Source: Actinopolyspora halophila DSM 43834
Lineage (GTDB): Bacteria; Actinomycetota; Actinomycetes; Mycobacteriales; Pseudonocardiaceae
Length of the DNA: 64,000 nt
NCBI RefSeq assembly: GCF_000371785.1
Contig: NZ_AQUI01000002.1
Location: 3,513,276 to 3,577,275 of the forward strand
Direction of reading: 5' to 3'
The notes beneath the pieces are model-generated. The model saw nothing but the letters and a program-made list of their open reading frames with translations. It did no database searches and was not told where the DNA came from. How positions within the stretch are numbered: the first letter of the stretch is position 1; every line of letters begins with the position of its first letter. The position numbers and the translations under genes are program-made. Shown piece by piece: positions 54,175-62,529 of this stretch.

Positions 54175-54729
54175 GGTTTCCCCGCGCGAGCGGGGGTGAG
54201 CCCCGCCGTGCGTCCGGGTTACGCGGATCGTCGTCGGTTTCCCCGCGCGAGCGGGGGTGAGCCGCATCGACCGCCCAGTGCCGCTGTAGCGGACCGGGTT
54301 TCCCCGCGCGAGCGGGGGTGAGCCCTTCCGGGGGCGCCTTGCTGTCGGCTCACTCGAGGTTTCCCCGCGCGAGCGGGGGTGAGCCCAACATGGTGTCGTC
54401 GTTCGCCGGAAACCCGAAGGTTTCCCCGCGCGAGCGGGGGTGAGCCGTGGAACGTCGATCGTGGCGGCTCGGTGGCGCTGGTTTCCCCGCGCGAGCGGGG
54501 GTGAGCCCCGCGTATCCGGGGATTCGGAGTGCCACACGCGGGTTTCCCCGCGCGAGCGGGGGTGAGCCGATGCGCGTGCCGAAGCACTCCCGGAGTTCCG
54601 GGGTTTCCCCGCGCGAGCGGGGGTGAGCCCGGCGGTTCCGGGAACCCCCGCGCGGTCCGGGGTGAGCCCAAAGCCAGGCTCACCCCGGACCGGCACCACA
54701 CGGTTTCCCTGCTTGTGCGGGGATGAGCC
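54175..54729 (+). CRISPR. CRISPR array, type I-E repeat, 8 good and 2 degenerate repeats
   Basis: Eight 28-bp repeats start at 54175, 54236, 54297, 54358, 54419, 54480, 54541 and 54602, a strict 61-base period with seven 33-bp spacers. The repeat begins GGTTTCC, contains the stem CCCCGCGCGAGCGGGG and ends GTGAGCC, like the type I-E (CRISPR2) repeat of actinobacteria. Degenerate copies follow at about 54640-54668 and 54702-54729 (GGTTTCCCTGCTTGTGCGGG), which marks the right side as the old, trailer end and the left as the leader end. No cas genes occur in the window; an AbrB-recombinase pair lies left and a sugar dehydrogenase right. Confidence 0.97.
54654..54691. repeat. Perfect 15-bp inverted repeat at the CRISPR trailer end
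   Basis: GGTCCGGGGTGAGCC (54654-54668) and its exact reverse complement (54677-54691) flank 8 bases. The left arm ends with the repeat's own GTGAGCC, so the right arm is an inverted partial repeat. The transcript would fold into a stable hairpin. Confidence 0.75.
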
Positions 54730-54765
54730 GCCGATATGGCTGGCATCAAACTGGCAAGGTGAAGA

Positions 54766-56076
54766 TCACGCCACCTTGGCGGTCAACTGGCGAACAGGGC
54801 TGTCCCCGAGCGTGTGGAGGCGTAGCCCTGCCTGGACGAGGTCGGCGGGATTGAGGTGACCTCTGGTGTCGACGACGAGGTCGCCACGCATGGTTCGGGC
54901 GAGGTTGTGCCAAGGCAGGGCGACGAATTCCGTCCATTCGGTGAGCACGAGAACCGCGTCCGCCCCTTCCAACGCCCCGGCGGCTGTGGGAGCGAGTGGA
55001 GTCTGGGGGAGCTCGGTGACGGAGTCCGTGACGGCTGGGTCATACGCGATGACCTGGGCATCGCGCGCTACCAACTCGGTCGCGATGGGAAGTGCGGATG
55101 AATTGCGTACGTCGTTGGTCTCGGGCTTGAACGTGAGACCGAGTAGGCAGACACGCGTGCGGGCCAATGGCTTCGACAGGAGCTGCTCGATCAAATCGAC
55201 GATGCGCCGCTGGTGATGCGCGTTCGACCTCAGAACCGAACGGAGCAGCTCCAGCTCGCAGTCGGCGTTGTTGCCGACTGCGAGCAGTGCGCGGACGTCT
55301 TTGGGCAGGCATGGTCCTCCCCATCCTGGTCCGGGGCGTAGATGGTGGCTTCCGATACGGGGGTCGTGGCCAAGGCCGTTGCGAACGTCGGTGACGTTGG
55401 CGCCGAGGTGTTCGCAGAGCTCCGCGAGGGTGTTGGCGTAGGTGATCTTGAGGGCGAGGAACGTGTTGGCGGCGTATTTGATGAGCTCGGCGCTGGTCGG
55501 ATCGGTGGTGACGACAGGAGCGTTGATGCCGCTGTAGAGCGTGGTGATGCGCTCGGTGTGCTCGGGGTCAGCGGTGCCGAGCACGATGCGGTCCGGGTGG
55601 AGCCAGTCGTGAACGGCGTGGCCTTCACGTAGGAATTCGGGGTTGCTGGTGACGGTGACATCGTTGCGTCCCAGTACGGCCGTGATCTGGTGGTGGGTAC
55701 CGGGTGGCACCGTGGACTTCACGACGAGCTGACTTCCTGGGGCGAGACATCGGCGCAGCTGGGGAATCGTGCTGAAAATGGTGGTGAGGTCGGCGCTACC
55801 GTCAGGCCTTGCCGGTGTGGGTAGGCAGATGAAGGTCACTTCGGCTTCGTTGAGGCAGTGTTCTACGGTGGCGGTGAAGGTGAGTGCTCCGGTGCTCTGA
55901 TGGTTGTGGACCATCTGGGGCAAAGCGGGTTCGAGTAGATCGATGTCTCCGATCTGCAGGCGTGTGACGCGGTCGGTGTCCGTGTCGACGGCGGTAACGC
56001 GGTGGCCGAGGTGTGCGAGACAGGCTGCGATGGTCAAGCCGACGTAGCCGGCGCCGATAACTGTCACGGTGGTCAT
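54766..56076 (-). CDS. UDP-glucose/GDP-mannose dehydrogenase family protein
   Basis: I start at the ATG at 56076 (CAGGAGC upstream); the frame further up overlaps the kinase gene. The 436-residue protein begins TVTVIGAGYVGLTIAACLAHLGHRVTAVDTD. It continues with STVPPGTH, SNPEFLREGHAVHDW, the central AELIKYAANTFLALKITYANTLAELCE, and GGPCLPKD with the catalytic cysteine at residue 256. The C-terminal domain has LGLTFKPETNDVRNSSALPI. These enzymes oxidise the C6 alcohol of a UDP- or GDP-sugar to the acid using two NAD. UDP-glucuronate is the likely product. It is the last gene of a long coupled minus-strand operon. Confidence 0.9.
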   Translation of the reverse strand: MTTVTVIGAGYVGLTIAACLAHLGHRVTAVDTDTDRVTRLQIGDIDLLEPALPQMVHNHQSTGALTFTATVEHCLNEAEVTFICLPTPARPDGSADLTTIFSTIPQLRRCLAPGSQLVVKSTVPPGTHHQITAVLGRNDVTVTSNPEFLREGHAVHDWLHPDRIVLGTADPEHTERITTLYSGINAPVVTTDPTSAELIKYAANTFLALKITYANTLAELCEHLGANVTDVRNGLGHDPRIGSHHLRPGPGWGGPCLPKDVRALLAVGNNADCELELLRSVLRSNAHHQRRIVDLIEQLLSKPLARTRVCLLGLTFKPETNDVRNSSALPIATELVARDAQVIAYDPAVTDSVTELPQTPLAPTAAGALEGADAVLVLTEWTEFVALPWHNLARTMRGDLVVDTRGHLNPADLVQAGLRLHTLGDSPVRQLTAKVA

Positions 56077-56098
56077 CGGTTGGTGCTCCTGGCAGAAT

Positions 56099-56944
56099 TT
56101 AGCGGCGGAGGTCGGTGAGGAGGCTTCGCCCGAGGCTGGCGAGGTCGGGCTTGTTATTGCGGAGTCCGTAAGCGAGCGTGGTGACGGCTTCCAGCGCGGC
56201 GACGTGACGCAACACGTCCGTGTCGGTTTCATCGAGTGGGCCGTAGCCGTCGAGGAAGGCGGACTCAAGATCCGGACGCCGCGGCCAGATTCGTGTGGCC
56301 AGCCGCGCGAGGTCTCGTGCGGCGAGATCTTCCCGACTGTTTTCGAAGTCGATGACACGGGTGCGGTTGTCGGCGTGCCACAGCAGGTTGCGAGGTTGGA
56401 AGTCGAGGTGGCAGGGCGCGACCCGTGCGGTTGTCAGCGTGTTCAGCGCCTGCAGGTGGGAGCGCACGAGATCGACCTCGTGCGGCGCCAAATGGGGCGT
56501 GAGTTGGTTGATCCAGTGTTGGCCGCGTTCAGCGAGGTAGGTGATGATCTCGTGGGAAGCGGCGCGTGAGGGAAGCTGGTGCAGCGTTCGTAGTACTCGA
56601 CCGGCATCACGATGGGCGTCGCGCTCGTTCTCGGACGAGAGGGTCACTGTGTGCAACGGTTTTCCGGGAACGGCGGTGACGATGATGCCGGGCAGTGCCG
56701 GTGCGATGGCGATCAGTCGTGGCGCGGCATCGCCGAGGTGCGGGGTCCAGTTGTGGTAGGCGTAGGCCTCCCGCTTGTGCAGCGTGGAGGTGCGGTGGAT
56801 CTTTCCGATGAGCTCGCTATCGCCCGCCCGCATCCGTGCGACGGTGCCTGTGGCGTGTTCGACTTTCGCGGCCGTGATCTCCACTGTGATTCGCAGGGTG
56901 GTCTCGGCAAGGCGCCGCATCTGGTCAATGGGCTCTTGTGTCAT
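56099..56944 (-). CDS. APH-family phosphotransferase
   Basis: The 281-residue protein has a choline-kinase/aminoglycoside-phosphotransferase fold. The ATP lobe includes GTVARMRAGDSELIGKIHR with the conserved lysine. The catalytic loop is APCHLDFQPRNLLWHADNRTRVIDFENSREDLAARDLARL near residue 180, with the Brenner-type HxDxxxxN and the metal-binding DFE. The family phosphorylates hydroxyl groups of sugars, aminoglycosides or other small molecules. A second APH-like gene lies two genes upstream, so two separate phosphorylations, or a biosynthetic phosphate and a self-resistance step, are possible. Its start overlaps the histidine phosphatase end by 4 bp. Confidence 0.85.
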   Translation of the reverse strand: MTQEPIDQMRRLAETTLRITVEITAAKVEHATGTVARMRAGDSELIGKIHRTSTLHKREAYAYHNWTPHLGDAAPRLIAIAPALPGIIVTAVPGKPLHTVTLSSENERDAHRDAGRVLRTLHQLPSRAASHEIITYLAERGQHWINQLTPHLAPHEVDLVRSHLQALNTLTTARVAPCHLDFQPRNLLWHADNRTRVIDFENSREDLAARDLARLATRIWPRRPDLESAFLDGYGPLDETDTDVLRHVAALEAVTTLAYGLRNNKPDLASLGRSLLTDLRR

Positions 56945-57609
56945 CGCGAGTTCGTCGAGAGGTCGAGGTGTCGGGTGTCGTTGTGGGTGTTCAGCATCCA
57001 GACGTCATGGCCGAAGCGGTTGCGGTGTTGTTGCCACCGCGTCAGGCAGGCGTGGCTGGCGATCTGTCCGGCGCGCTCGTGCTCATCGAGTGGCAGGCGG
57101 TAGAACAGCGAGAAGCTTGCTTCGATGGTTTCGCCGTGGGCGGCGATGACGATCCGCTCGCCCGCATGGCGTTCGATGATCGTTCGCAGTGCGGCGTGGC
57201 AACGTGCGAGGAAAGCGTTCCACGATTCCGCGTTGGGGGCGATGGGACGATGTGGATAGCGTTGCGGTCGACCGCCGAACCCGTTCTTGACCGTGATCCA
57301 CTTTTGCCCGTCGGCATCTCCGTGGTCGAGTCCGCGCAACTCGGGATCAACGCGAGGTCGCAGGGAAAGCGTTTCACCTAAGACGGCTGCGGTGTTTCGA
57401 GTGCGTCGACGTGGGCTCGTGTAGAGGGCGGTGATCGGTGTTTCGGCTTGGTTGTCACGGAGGCTTTGAGCGAGTTGCCGTACTTGCTCGTATCCGTGGT
57501 CGGTCAGTCCGGTGCAGGTTGTGTCGCCACCGACCTCTCCGGTGACGTTGCAGTGGGCCTCGCCGTGCCGGGCAAGTAGCAGTTCACTGGTCACGGGCAT
57601 GCGGTTCAC
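56941..57609 (-). CDS. Histidine phosphatase family protein
   Basis: The 222-residue protein shows the phosphoglycerate-mutase-like fold: LLLARHGEAHCN near residue 11 with the phospho-accepting histidine, LYTSPRRRTRNTAAVLGETL, and IVIAAHGETIEASFSLF with the second catalytic histidine near residue 155. It probably removes phosphate from a small-molecule intermediate of this operon, the counterpart of the kinases around it. The start is the ATG at 57609 or 57600; the first overlaps the preceding gene by 26 bp. Confidence 0.88.
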   Translation of the reverse strand: MNRMPVTSELLLARHGEAHCNVTGEVGGDTTCTGLTDHGYEQVRQLAQSLRDNQAETPITALYTSPRRRTRNTAAVLGETLSLRPRVDPELRGLDHGDADGQKWITVKNGFGGRPQRYPHRPIAPNAESWNAFLARCHAALRTIIERHAGERIVIAAHGETIEASFSLFYRLPLDEHERAGQIASHACLTRWQQHRNRFGHDVWMLNTHNDTRHLDLSTNSR

Positions 57610-58390
57610 GGCTCCTCACCGGGACGTGGGTGCGGGCTGCGGAGACGACCTCGTCGGCGCTCCAGGTTCGTACGGCGTTCCACTCGTGGGCGTAGTGCTG
57701 TCCGCGCCACGGGTGGGTCAGTAGATGGTGGAATTCGGCCCACACTTGGATGTGGCCAAGTGGGCAGCGATCGGACTCGAGGCCAAATGCGGTGATGTAG
57801 TTGGTGAGGGCTTCGACTACCTGTTCACGGGCCACCGCGCCGAACGTCATGGCCATGGTGACGATCAGTTTGGCGAGGTCGTAGCCGACGGGCGCGAGGG
57901 TGAGTGTGTCAACGTCGACCAGGACCGGGCCGCGATCGGGCGAGATAATGGCGTTGCGCGGGTTGGCGTCCTTGTACAACGTCACCGGCAGTTCCGCCGA
58001 AGCGTCGAGCCAGGTATCGATGTCGTCGCGGGTCAGTGGGCACTCGACTTTGGTCAGTGCGGCGTGCAGGCGCTGACGGCGCGGTTCGGTAAACCCCGGT
58101 AGTTCTGTCGCTCCAGCTATGGGAAACGGCCGGTTCATCTCGGCGTGGCGTAGTCCACCTCGCCAGGCGGCACGGTGGAGTTGCCCCAATGCGCGTGCCA
58201 CTGTGGTGATGTCGGCAGGCCCCGCGGTTGGTCCCGGGACGCGTTCGAACTCCAGGGTCGAGCCCGTAGGTGCGAGCAGTTTCGGGAAGGCGATCCCGGA
58301 GCGAAGTTCTACGAGCCACCGGTGGTGAGCGACGGCAGTCTCCGCGGCCTCGACGTCACGAAACGACTTCCGAAAGGTGTGTGGAGTCAT
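57584..58390 (-). CDS. APH-family phosphotransferase (second)
   Basis: The ATG at 58390 overlaps the methyltransferase stop. The 268-residue protein has a divergent APH-like fold: AGPADITTVARALGQLHRAAW, then PVTLYKDANPRNAIISPDRGPVLVDVDTLTLAPVGYDLAKLIVTMAM, in which KDANPRN takes the place of HGDxxxxN and VDVD that of the metal-binding DFG/DxD. The N-terminal nucleotide lobe is short. It is likely to phosphorylate a small molecule, though loss of the usual histidine makes activity uncertain. It is not closely similar to the other APH-like protein of the operon. Confidence 0.78.
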   Translation of the reverse strand: MTPHTFRKSFRDVEAAETAVAHHRWLVELRSGIAFPKLLAPTGSTLEFERVPGPTAGPADITTVARALGQLHRAAWRGGLRHAEMNRPFPIAGATELPGFTEPRRQRLHAALTKVECPLTRDDIDTWLDASAELPVTLYKDANPRNAIISPDRGPVLVDVDTLTLAPVGYDLAKLIVTMAMTFGAVAREQVVEALTNYITAFGLESDRCPLGHIQVWAEFHHLLTHPWRGQHYAHEWNAVRTWSADEVVSAARTHVPVRSREPHARDQ

Positions 58391-59202
58391 GTCTTGCTGG
58401 CCACGACGTAGGTAACGGTGGACTCGGCCGACACTCCGTTGCCCGTGAGGACGGAGTTCAGCTGTTCGGCGATGACGTGTGGGGGCTGCTCGGGCAGGTC
58501 GTATTTCGGGTTGGTGATGAGGTATCGGGCGGTGTGGGTGGGATCGCTGAACCGAAATCGATGATGGTGATGCGTCACCTCGTCGACCCGCAGCGCACTT
58601 GCGGTGACGGCTTCGGCATTGCCGCTGTGGAAAGACTCGTACAGCGACGGTCGGCGTACGGCGCCGGGATCGAGGCCTGCGTCCGCAACGAGTGCGTCCA
58701 GAGCCGCGTAGCTGTCGGCTGACTTGGTGACCAGGATGACGCGCCCGTTCCGGCGCAAGCAGCGACGACACTCGGCGAGAACCTCGCCGGGATCCGTGGA
58801 GTGATACAGGCAGAACGCGGCGACGATGACGTCGACGCTGTCATCAGACAAGGGGATGTCGTGGAAGTCCGCAGCCACGAAACGCACTCGCGGGGACAGT
58901 TCGGGGGCCCGTTCGGCGAGGCGGGTGGCGGCGTCGTCGAGCAAGGCGGGAGAGGTATCGAGCGCCGTCAGCTGGCTCGGTAGCCACGCTTTGACCAGAT
59001 GCGCGGTTACTCCCCCTCGACCACAACCGACGTCGAGGACGTGATCAGGGGTGTCATCAAAGAAGCCCGCGATGACCTCGGCGACCGGTGCTCCACTGAC
59101 TTTGGCGGCGCCGAGCGCGGTGGTGCGCTGCGTCAGCCGTCGAGCATCACCGTAGAGAGCAGGTCGCTGGTCCTCATCCAGAAAGGGGTTGGGTACGGTC
59201 AT
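58387..59202 (-). CDS. Class I SAM-dependent methyltransferase
   Basis: The 271-residue protein starts at the ATG at 59202; the open frame above is antisense-like. DHVLDVGCGRGGVTAHLVKAWLPSQLTALDTSPALLDDAATRL is motif I with the acidic end of strand beta-2, VRFVAADFHDIPLSDDSVDVIVAAFCLYH covers motifs II and III, and RRCLRRNGRVILVTKSADSY follows (methyltransferase 11 pattern). The substrate is unknown; the operon context suggests a sugar or nucleoside intermediate. It overlaps both neighbours by 4 bp. Confidence 0.88.
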   Translation of the reverse strand: MTVPNPFLDEDQRPALYGDARRLTQRTTALGAAKVSGAPVAEVIAGFFDDTPDHVLDVGCGRGGVTAHLVKAWLPSQLTALDTSPALLDDAATRLAERAPELSPRVRFVAADFHDIPLSDDSVDVIVAAFCLYHSTDPGEVLAECRRCLRRNGRVILVTKSADSYAALDALVADAGLDPGAVRRPSLYESFHSGNAEAVTASALRVDEVTHHHHRFRFSDPTHTARYLITNPKYDLPEQPPHVIAEQLNSVLTGNGVSAESTVTYVVASKT

Positions 59203-59750
59203 GATGTTTCCGGACGGACTGAGACGGTCTCGACGTAGCGGCGCGCAGCGCGGCGGCTGGTGAGGACGATGACATCGCCGGTGGCGTGTTCCTCGAGCAG
59301 CGTACGGACCTTCGGACGCATGGTCTTGCGGTAGCCGAGGATGTACTTGACAAATCCCCAGTTCAGGTTGCCGCGTAGGTGGCGGGACAACTCGTCGGAG
59401 CCGCGGTGGTGCCGACGCCGCTGCAGGATGCCCCACAGGCAGACCAGGGGGTGGATATCGAGGAAGATCACGACGTCGGCGTCGGCCAGCCGGATGGGCA
59501 TCGTCCCGGCGTAGTTGCCGTCGAGGATCCACCGGTCTTCGGAGACGAGACGGCGTTGGACGGCGGCGAACTCGTCTTGGCTCAGCGGGTTCCACTGCTC
59601 GTCGTAGTAGACCATGTCGAGGTGGGTGACAGGCAGCGCCAGTCGGTCACTGAGCTGGCGGGCGAGGGCGGATTTGCCCGATCCACCGCACCCACAGATG
59701 GCGATCTTGCGCACGGGGCCTCTCCCTGGTTGATGGGTTTGCGTGTTCAC
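59199..59750 (-). CDS. P-loop kinase (adenylate-kinase-like/FlaR-type)
   Basis: The 183-residue protein has a Walker A motif in KIAICGCGGSGKSALARQLSDRLALPVTHLDMVYYDEQWNPLS, the lid-like LVSEDRWILDGNYAGTMPIRLADADVVIFLDIHPLVCLWGILQRRRHHRG and a final RYVETV. It belongs with the small DNA-topology-modulation/FlaR-like kinases, whose substrates are mostly unknown nucleotides or small molecules. In an operon with a thymidylate-synthase-like enzyme, a (hydroxymethyl)nucleotide kinase is a reasonable guess. Both ends overlap neighbours by 4 bp. Confidence 0.82.
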   Translation of the reverse strand: MNTQTHQPGRGPVRKIAICGCGGSGKSALARQLSDRLALPVTHLDMVYYDEQWNPLSQDEFAAVQRRLVSEDRWILDGNYAGTMPIRLADADVVIFLDIHPLVCLWGILQRRRHHRGSDELSRHLRGNLNWGFVKYILGYRKTMRPKVRTLLEEHATGDVIVLTSRRAARRYVETVSVRPETS

Positions 59751-60814
59751 GGTGTCAGCAGCCGGACAGAGCGGGTGGCAGTCGGCAGGAGCGCGTTGAG
59801 GTGCTCGACCTGAGCGCTGGCGCGGAAGAGCTCCAGCCGGGCGGCGCAGGACCTGAGCAGATCAGCCTTGTCGCTGGTCCGCAGACGGGTAAGGCGAGTG
59901 ACGCGGTCGGCAGTGTCGGCCCCTGAGGCAATCTGCAGCGAACTCGGCACGAACCGGGCAACGGACCTGATCGTGGTAGGGGACAAGGGCAGGCACCCCG
60001 CCAGGACCGCTTCGAACAAGCGTTGGGTCATCTGACCCCGGCGGGTGTAGCGCTCGGGCAGCAGGAGCACCGTCGAGACCGCGTCGCGGTAGAGCGCGTT
60101 GACCTCTGTGAACGAGATGCGTCCGGTGAAGTGCACCTGCGGCCAGCGGCCCGTGGAGGTCCACTTGCCACAGACCCGGTGTCGATGCTGCGCGGCGGCC
60201 GGCACGAAGTATGTGTCGAACGCTGTGTCGCGGTCGTATTGGTTGCCCACATACACCAGTGGCCAGGATCGGGGTTCGGCCGCGGCACTCGCTGGATCGA
60301 AGGCATCGAGGTCCTCGTCGGCGACGGGGAACAGCAAACTGTGCGCTCCGGGACTGGGGTGCAGCGCTGCTTCTGTCACCGTGACCGTGCTCCGCTGGCG
60401 GAGTGGCTCTTCGGCCGGGAGCTGCTGATCCTTGTCCCACAGGATCGTGGGAAGTCCTTGATCGGTGTAGTGGTCGAGTAGTTGCTGTTGCCGGTGCAGG
60501 TCACAGGTGTGCCCAGGCTGGCCGCAGGGTGTGGTGTTGCGTCCGGCGATGGGCCACCGCCATTCGAGGAACAGCAGATCGAGTTCCGGTAGACCACGCT
60601 CATCCCACTGATAGGTCCCTCGGAGGTCGCTACCCGCTTCGACGAGGTCGCGGTTCTCCTGCAGGAACACGATCTCGTGTCCGGCCGCGATGAGTGCGTC
60701 GACGAGTGTGCGGCGGTGGCTGCGACCACCGTCCGGAGTGTCGGTGATCCCGGCGCCGAGGAAGCCCCAGAAGCTGTATCCGATCCGAAGGCCTGTGCCC
60801 GTCGGGTTCGTCAT
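59747..60814 (-). CDS. CgeB-like glycosyltransferase
   Basis: The start is the ATG at 60814, overlapping the carbamoyltransferase stop. The 355-residue protein opens with LRIGYSFWGFLGAGITDTPDGGRSHRRTLVDALIAAGHEIVFLQE, like GT-B proteins, and ends with a donor-site region ALYRDAVSTVLLLPERYTRRGQMTQRLFEAVLAGCLPLSP, the typical C-terminal helix of CgeB/Glyco_trans_1_2 proteins. A middle part has WPLVYVGNQYDRD. Such enzymes often act on unusual acceptors. Here it could attach the sugar made by the epimerase and dehydrogenase to the carbamoylated or hydroxymethylated core. Confidence 0.75.
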   Translation of the reverse strand: MTNPTGTGLRIGYSFWGFLGAGITDTPDGGRSHRRTLVDALIAAGHEIVFLQENRDLVEAGSDLRGTYQWDERGLPELDLLFLEWRWPIAGRNTTPCGQPGHTCDLHRQQQLLDHYTDQGLPTILWDKDQQLPAEEPLRQRSTVTVTEAALHPSPGAHSLLFPVADEDLDAFDPASAAAEPRSWPLVYVGNQYDRDTAFDTYFVPAAAQHRHRVCGKWTSTGRWPQVHFTGRISFTEVNALYRDAVSTVLLLPERYTRRGQMTQRLFEAVLAGCLPLSPTTIRSVARFVPSSLQIASGADTADRVTRLTRLRTSDKADLLRSCAARLELFRASAQVEHLNALLPTATRSVRLLTP

Positions 60815-62529
60815 GGCGCGCTCACCCACCGGTCTTCGAGGAGCAAGGCATCGATGCCGGAATCGGCCAGGCACTCCAACGCCATGTCCGGCGTGCCGCA
60901 GATCGGCTTGCCTTTGATGTTGAGCGAGGTGTTGATCAACACGGGTACGCCGGTGATGTCGGCGAACTCGCGCAGCACCTCGGCGAGAAACGGGTGCTGT
61001 TCGGCCTCGACGGTTTGCACGCGGGCGGTTCCGTTCGCGTGCAAGATGCTGGGGATCTGCTGGTGCGCCTGGTCGGTGACCGGTACCGCCATCGACATGT
61101 ACGGCGCGGGCTGGCGTAGCTGGAAGTACTCGGTGGCCGTGTCAGCCAGAACCACCGGAGCGAAAGGTCGGAACGGTTCCCGGTACTTGACCGTGGCGTT
61201 GAGCCGGTCGACAACATCCGGGTCAAGCGGCGAGGCCAGGATCGATCGGTGTCCAAGCGCGCGTGGGCCAGCCTCCAACGCGCCGATGAACACGCCGACG
61301 ATCGTGCCGTCCGCGAGCTTCTCGGCCAGCAGACGAACCTTATTCGGTACACGCCGGACGTGTAATCCGCTGCTGGGCATCTCAGGCAGCGCCACGTCCG
61401 TGAAAGCAGGCCCGAGATAGCAGGCGTGCTCGGCGCCGGTGCCCAACTTCCCGGTGCGTTGATGCCATGTGTCCAGCGCTGCTCCGATGGCCGTGCCCGA
61501 ATCACCAGGAGCAGGTGGTACGGCCACGGTGTCGGTGAACCCGGCTTCTGCGATGCGTCCGATGCTCACACAGTTCATCGCCACTCCCCCGCCCACGCAC
61601 AGTGTGCTGGCGCCGGTGCGTTGTCGGGCGCGGTGTGCCAAGTGCAGCATGACGGCCTCGGTGCGTTCCTGGAGCGCGGCGGCCACATCTCGATGAACCT
61701 CTGTCACTGGCTCGTCGACGTGCCGGGGTGGGCAGGTGCGCTCGCGGAACTCAGCGGTCAGTCGCGAGGCTCTGCCGGAGAGCACCCGCAGCGCGATCAG
61801 CCTCGCGTCGACGGTGAACCCGCGGTCGGTGAGTCGCACCGCCTCGGTGAATACCGTGCGGAACCGGGATGGGTCGCCGAGCGCCGCCAGCGCCATGACC
61901 GTGCCTTCTTCGTCGCCGCGGCGCCAGCCCAGATGCTCGGTCACTGCTCCGTAGACGTAGCCCAACGACGCGGGATCGGTCAGCGCCTCGTGCTGTCGAT
62001 AATGCAGGCTGCCGTCGGGGTCACGACGGGCTTCGGCGATCGTGGTCGTCTCGGTTTCCCCAAGGCTGTCGACGATGAGAACGCCTGCGTGGTCCGCGCC
62101 TGAGGCGGCGAAGGCATACAGGCCGTGCGCCCGGTGGTGCGGCACCGCGCGCACCGTGGCGTGCGGGAACCAGCGTCGCAGCTCACCAAGCCGACGATGT
62201 GTCCGGGCCGCTACTTTCAGGAACGACCGGGATCGCTGGGCAGCTCGCCGCGGTCGTGCTAGTAGCTGGGCCGGAGCTGGTAGCACGGCTGGCAGGTAAC
62301 GGGCCGGCTCGAAGTTGTAGGCCACGTCGTCGACGTCGTCGACGCTCAATGAGTACTTGGCCAGCAGCCAGTCCACCGTGTGGTGAGGCATCGCCCGATC
62401 GTGCTTGGTCCCGCTGAGTCGTTCTTCCTCGGCGAAGCCGACGAGATGGCCGTCGATCAGCAGCGCAGCTGCCGAGTCATGCGTGAATGCGCACAACCCG
62501 AGCAGCACGTGGGGCGTTGATTCGGTCAT
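60811..62529 (-). CDS. O-carbamoyltransferase (NodU/CmcH/TobZ family)
   Basis: The 572-residue protein has the two-domain layout of the family. The Kae1-like N-terminal domain contains LGLCAFTHDSAAALLIDGHLVGFAEEERLSGTKHD, the metal-binding VPHHRAHGLYAFAASG near residue 131, VLIVDSLGETETTTI and STLCVGGGVAMNCVSIGRI. The YrdC-like C-terminal domain has GALEAGPRALGHRSILASP near residue 420 and KYREPFRPFAPVVL. These enzymes use carbamoyl phosphate and ATP to carbamoylate a hydroxyl group, via carbamoyl-adenylate. The neighbouring thymidylate-synthase-like enzyme could provide a hydroxymethyl acceptor. It overlaps both neighbours by 4 bp. Confidence 0.9.
   Translation of the reverse strand: MTESTPHVLLGLCAFTHDSAAALLIDGHLVGFAEEERLSGTKHDRAMPHHTVDWLLAKYSLSVDDVDDVAYNFEPARYLPAVLPAPAQLLARPRRAAQRSRSFLKVAARTHRRLGELRRWFPHATVRAVPHHRAHGLYAFAASGADHAGVLIVDSLGETETTTIAEARRDPDGSLHYRQHEALTDPASLGYVYGAVTEHLGWRRGDEEGTVMALAALGDPSRFRTVFTEAVRLTDRGFTVDARLIALRVLSGRASRLTAEFRERTCPPRHVDEPVTEVHRDVAAALQERTEAVMLHLAHRARQRTGASTLCVGGGVAMNCVSIGRIAEAGFTDTVAVPPAPGDSGTAIGAALDTWHQRTGKLGTGAEHACYLGPAFTDVALPEMPSSGLHVRRVPNKVRLLAEKLADGTIVGVFIGALEAGPRALGHRSILASPLDPDVVDRLNATVKYREPFRPFAPVVLADTATEYFQLRQPAPYMSMAVPVTDQAHQQIPSILHANGTARVQTVEAEQHPFLAEVLREFADITGVPVLINTSLNIKGKPICGTPDMALECLADSGIDALLLEDRWVSAP

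Noticed and set aside
54148-54749. Minus-strand frames with repeated AHPRSRGE- and GSPPLARGN-like peptides
   Set aside because: These are translations of the CRISPR repeats, not a repeat protein.
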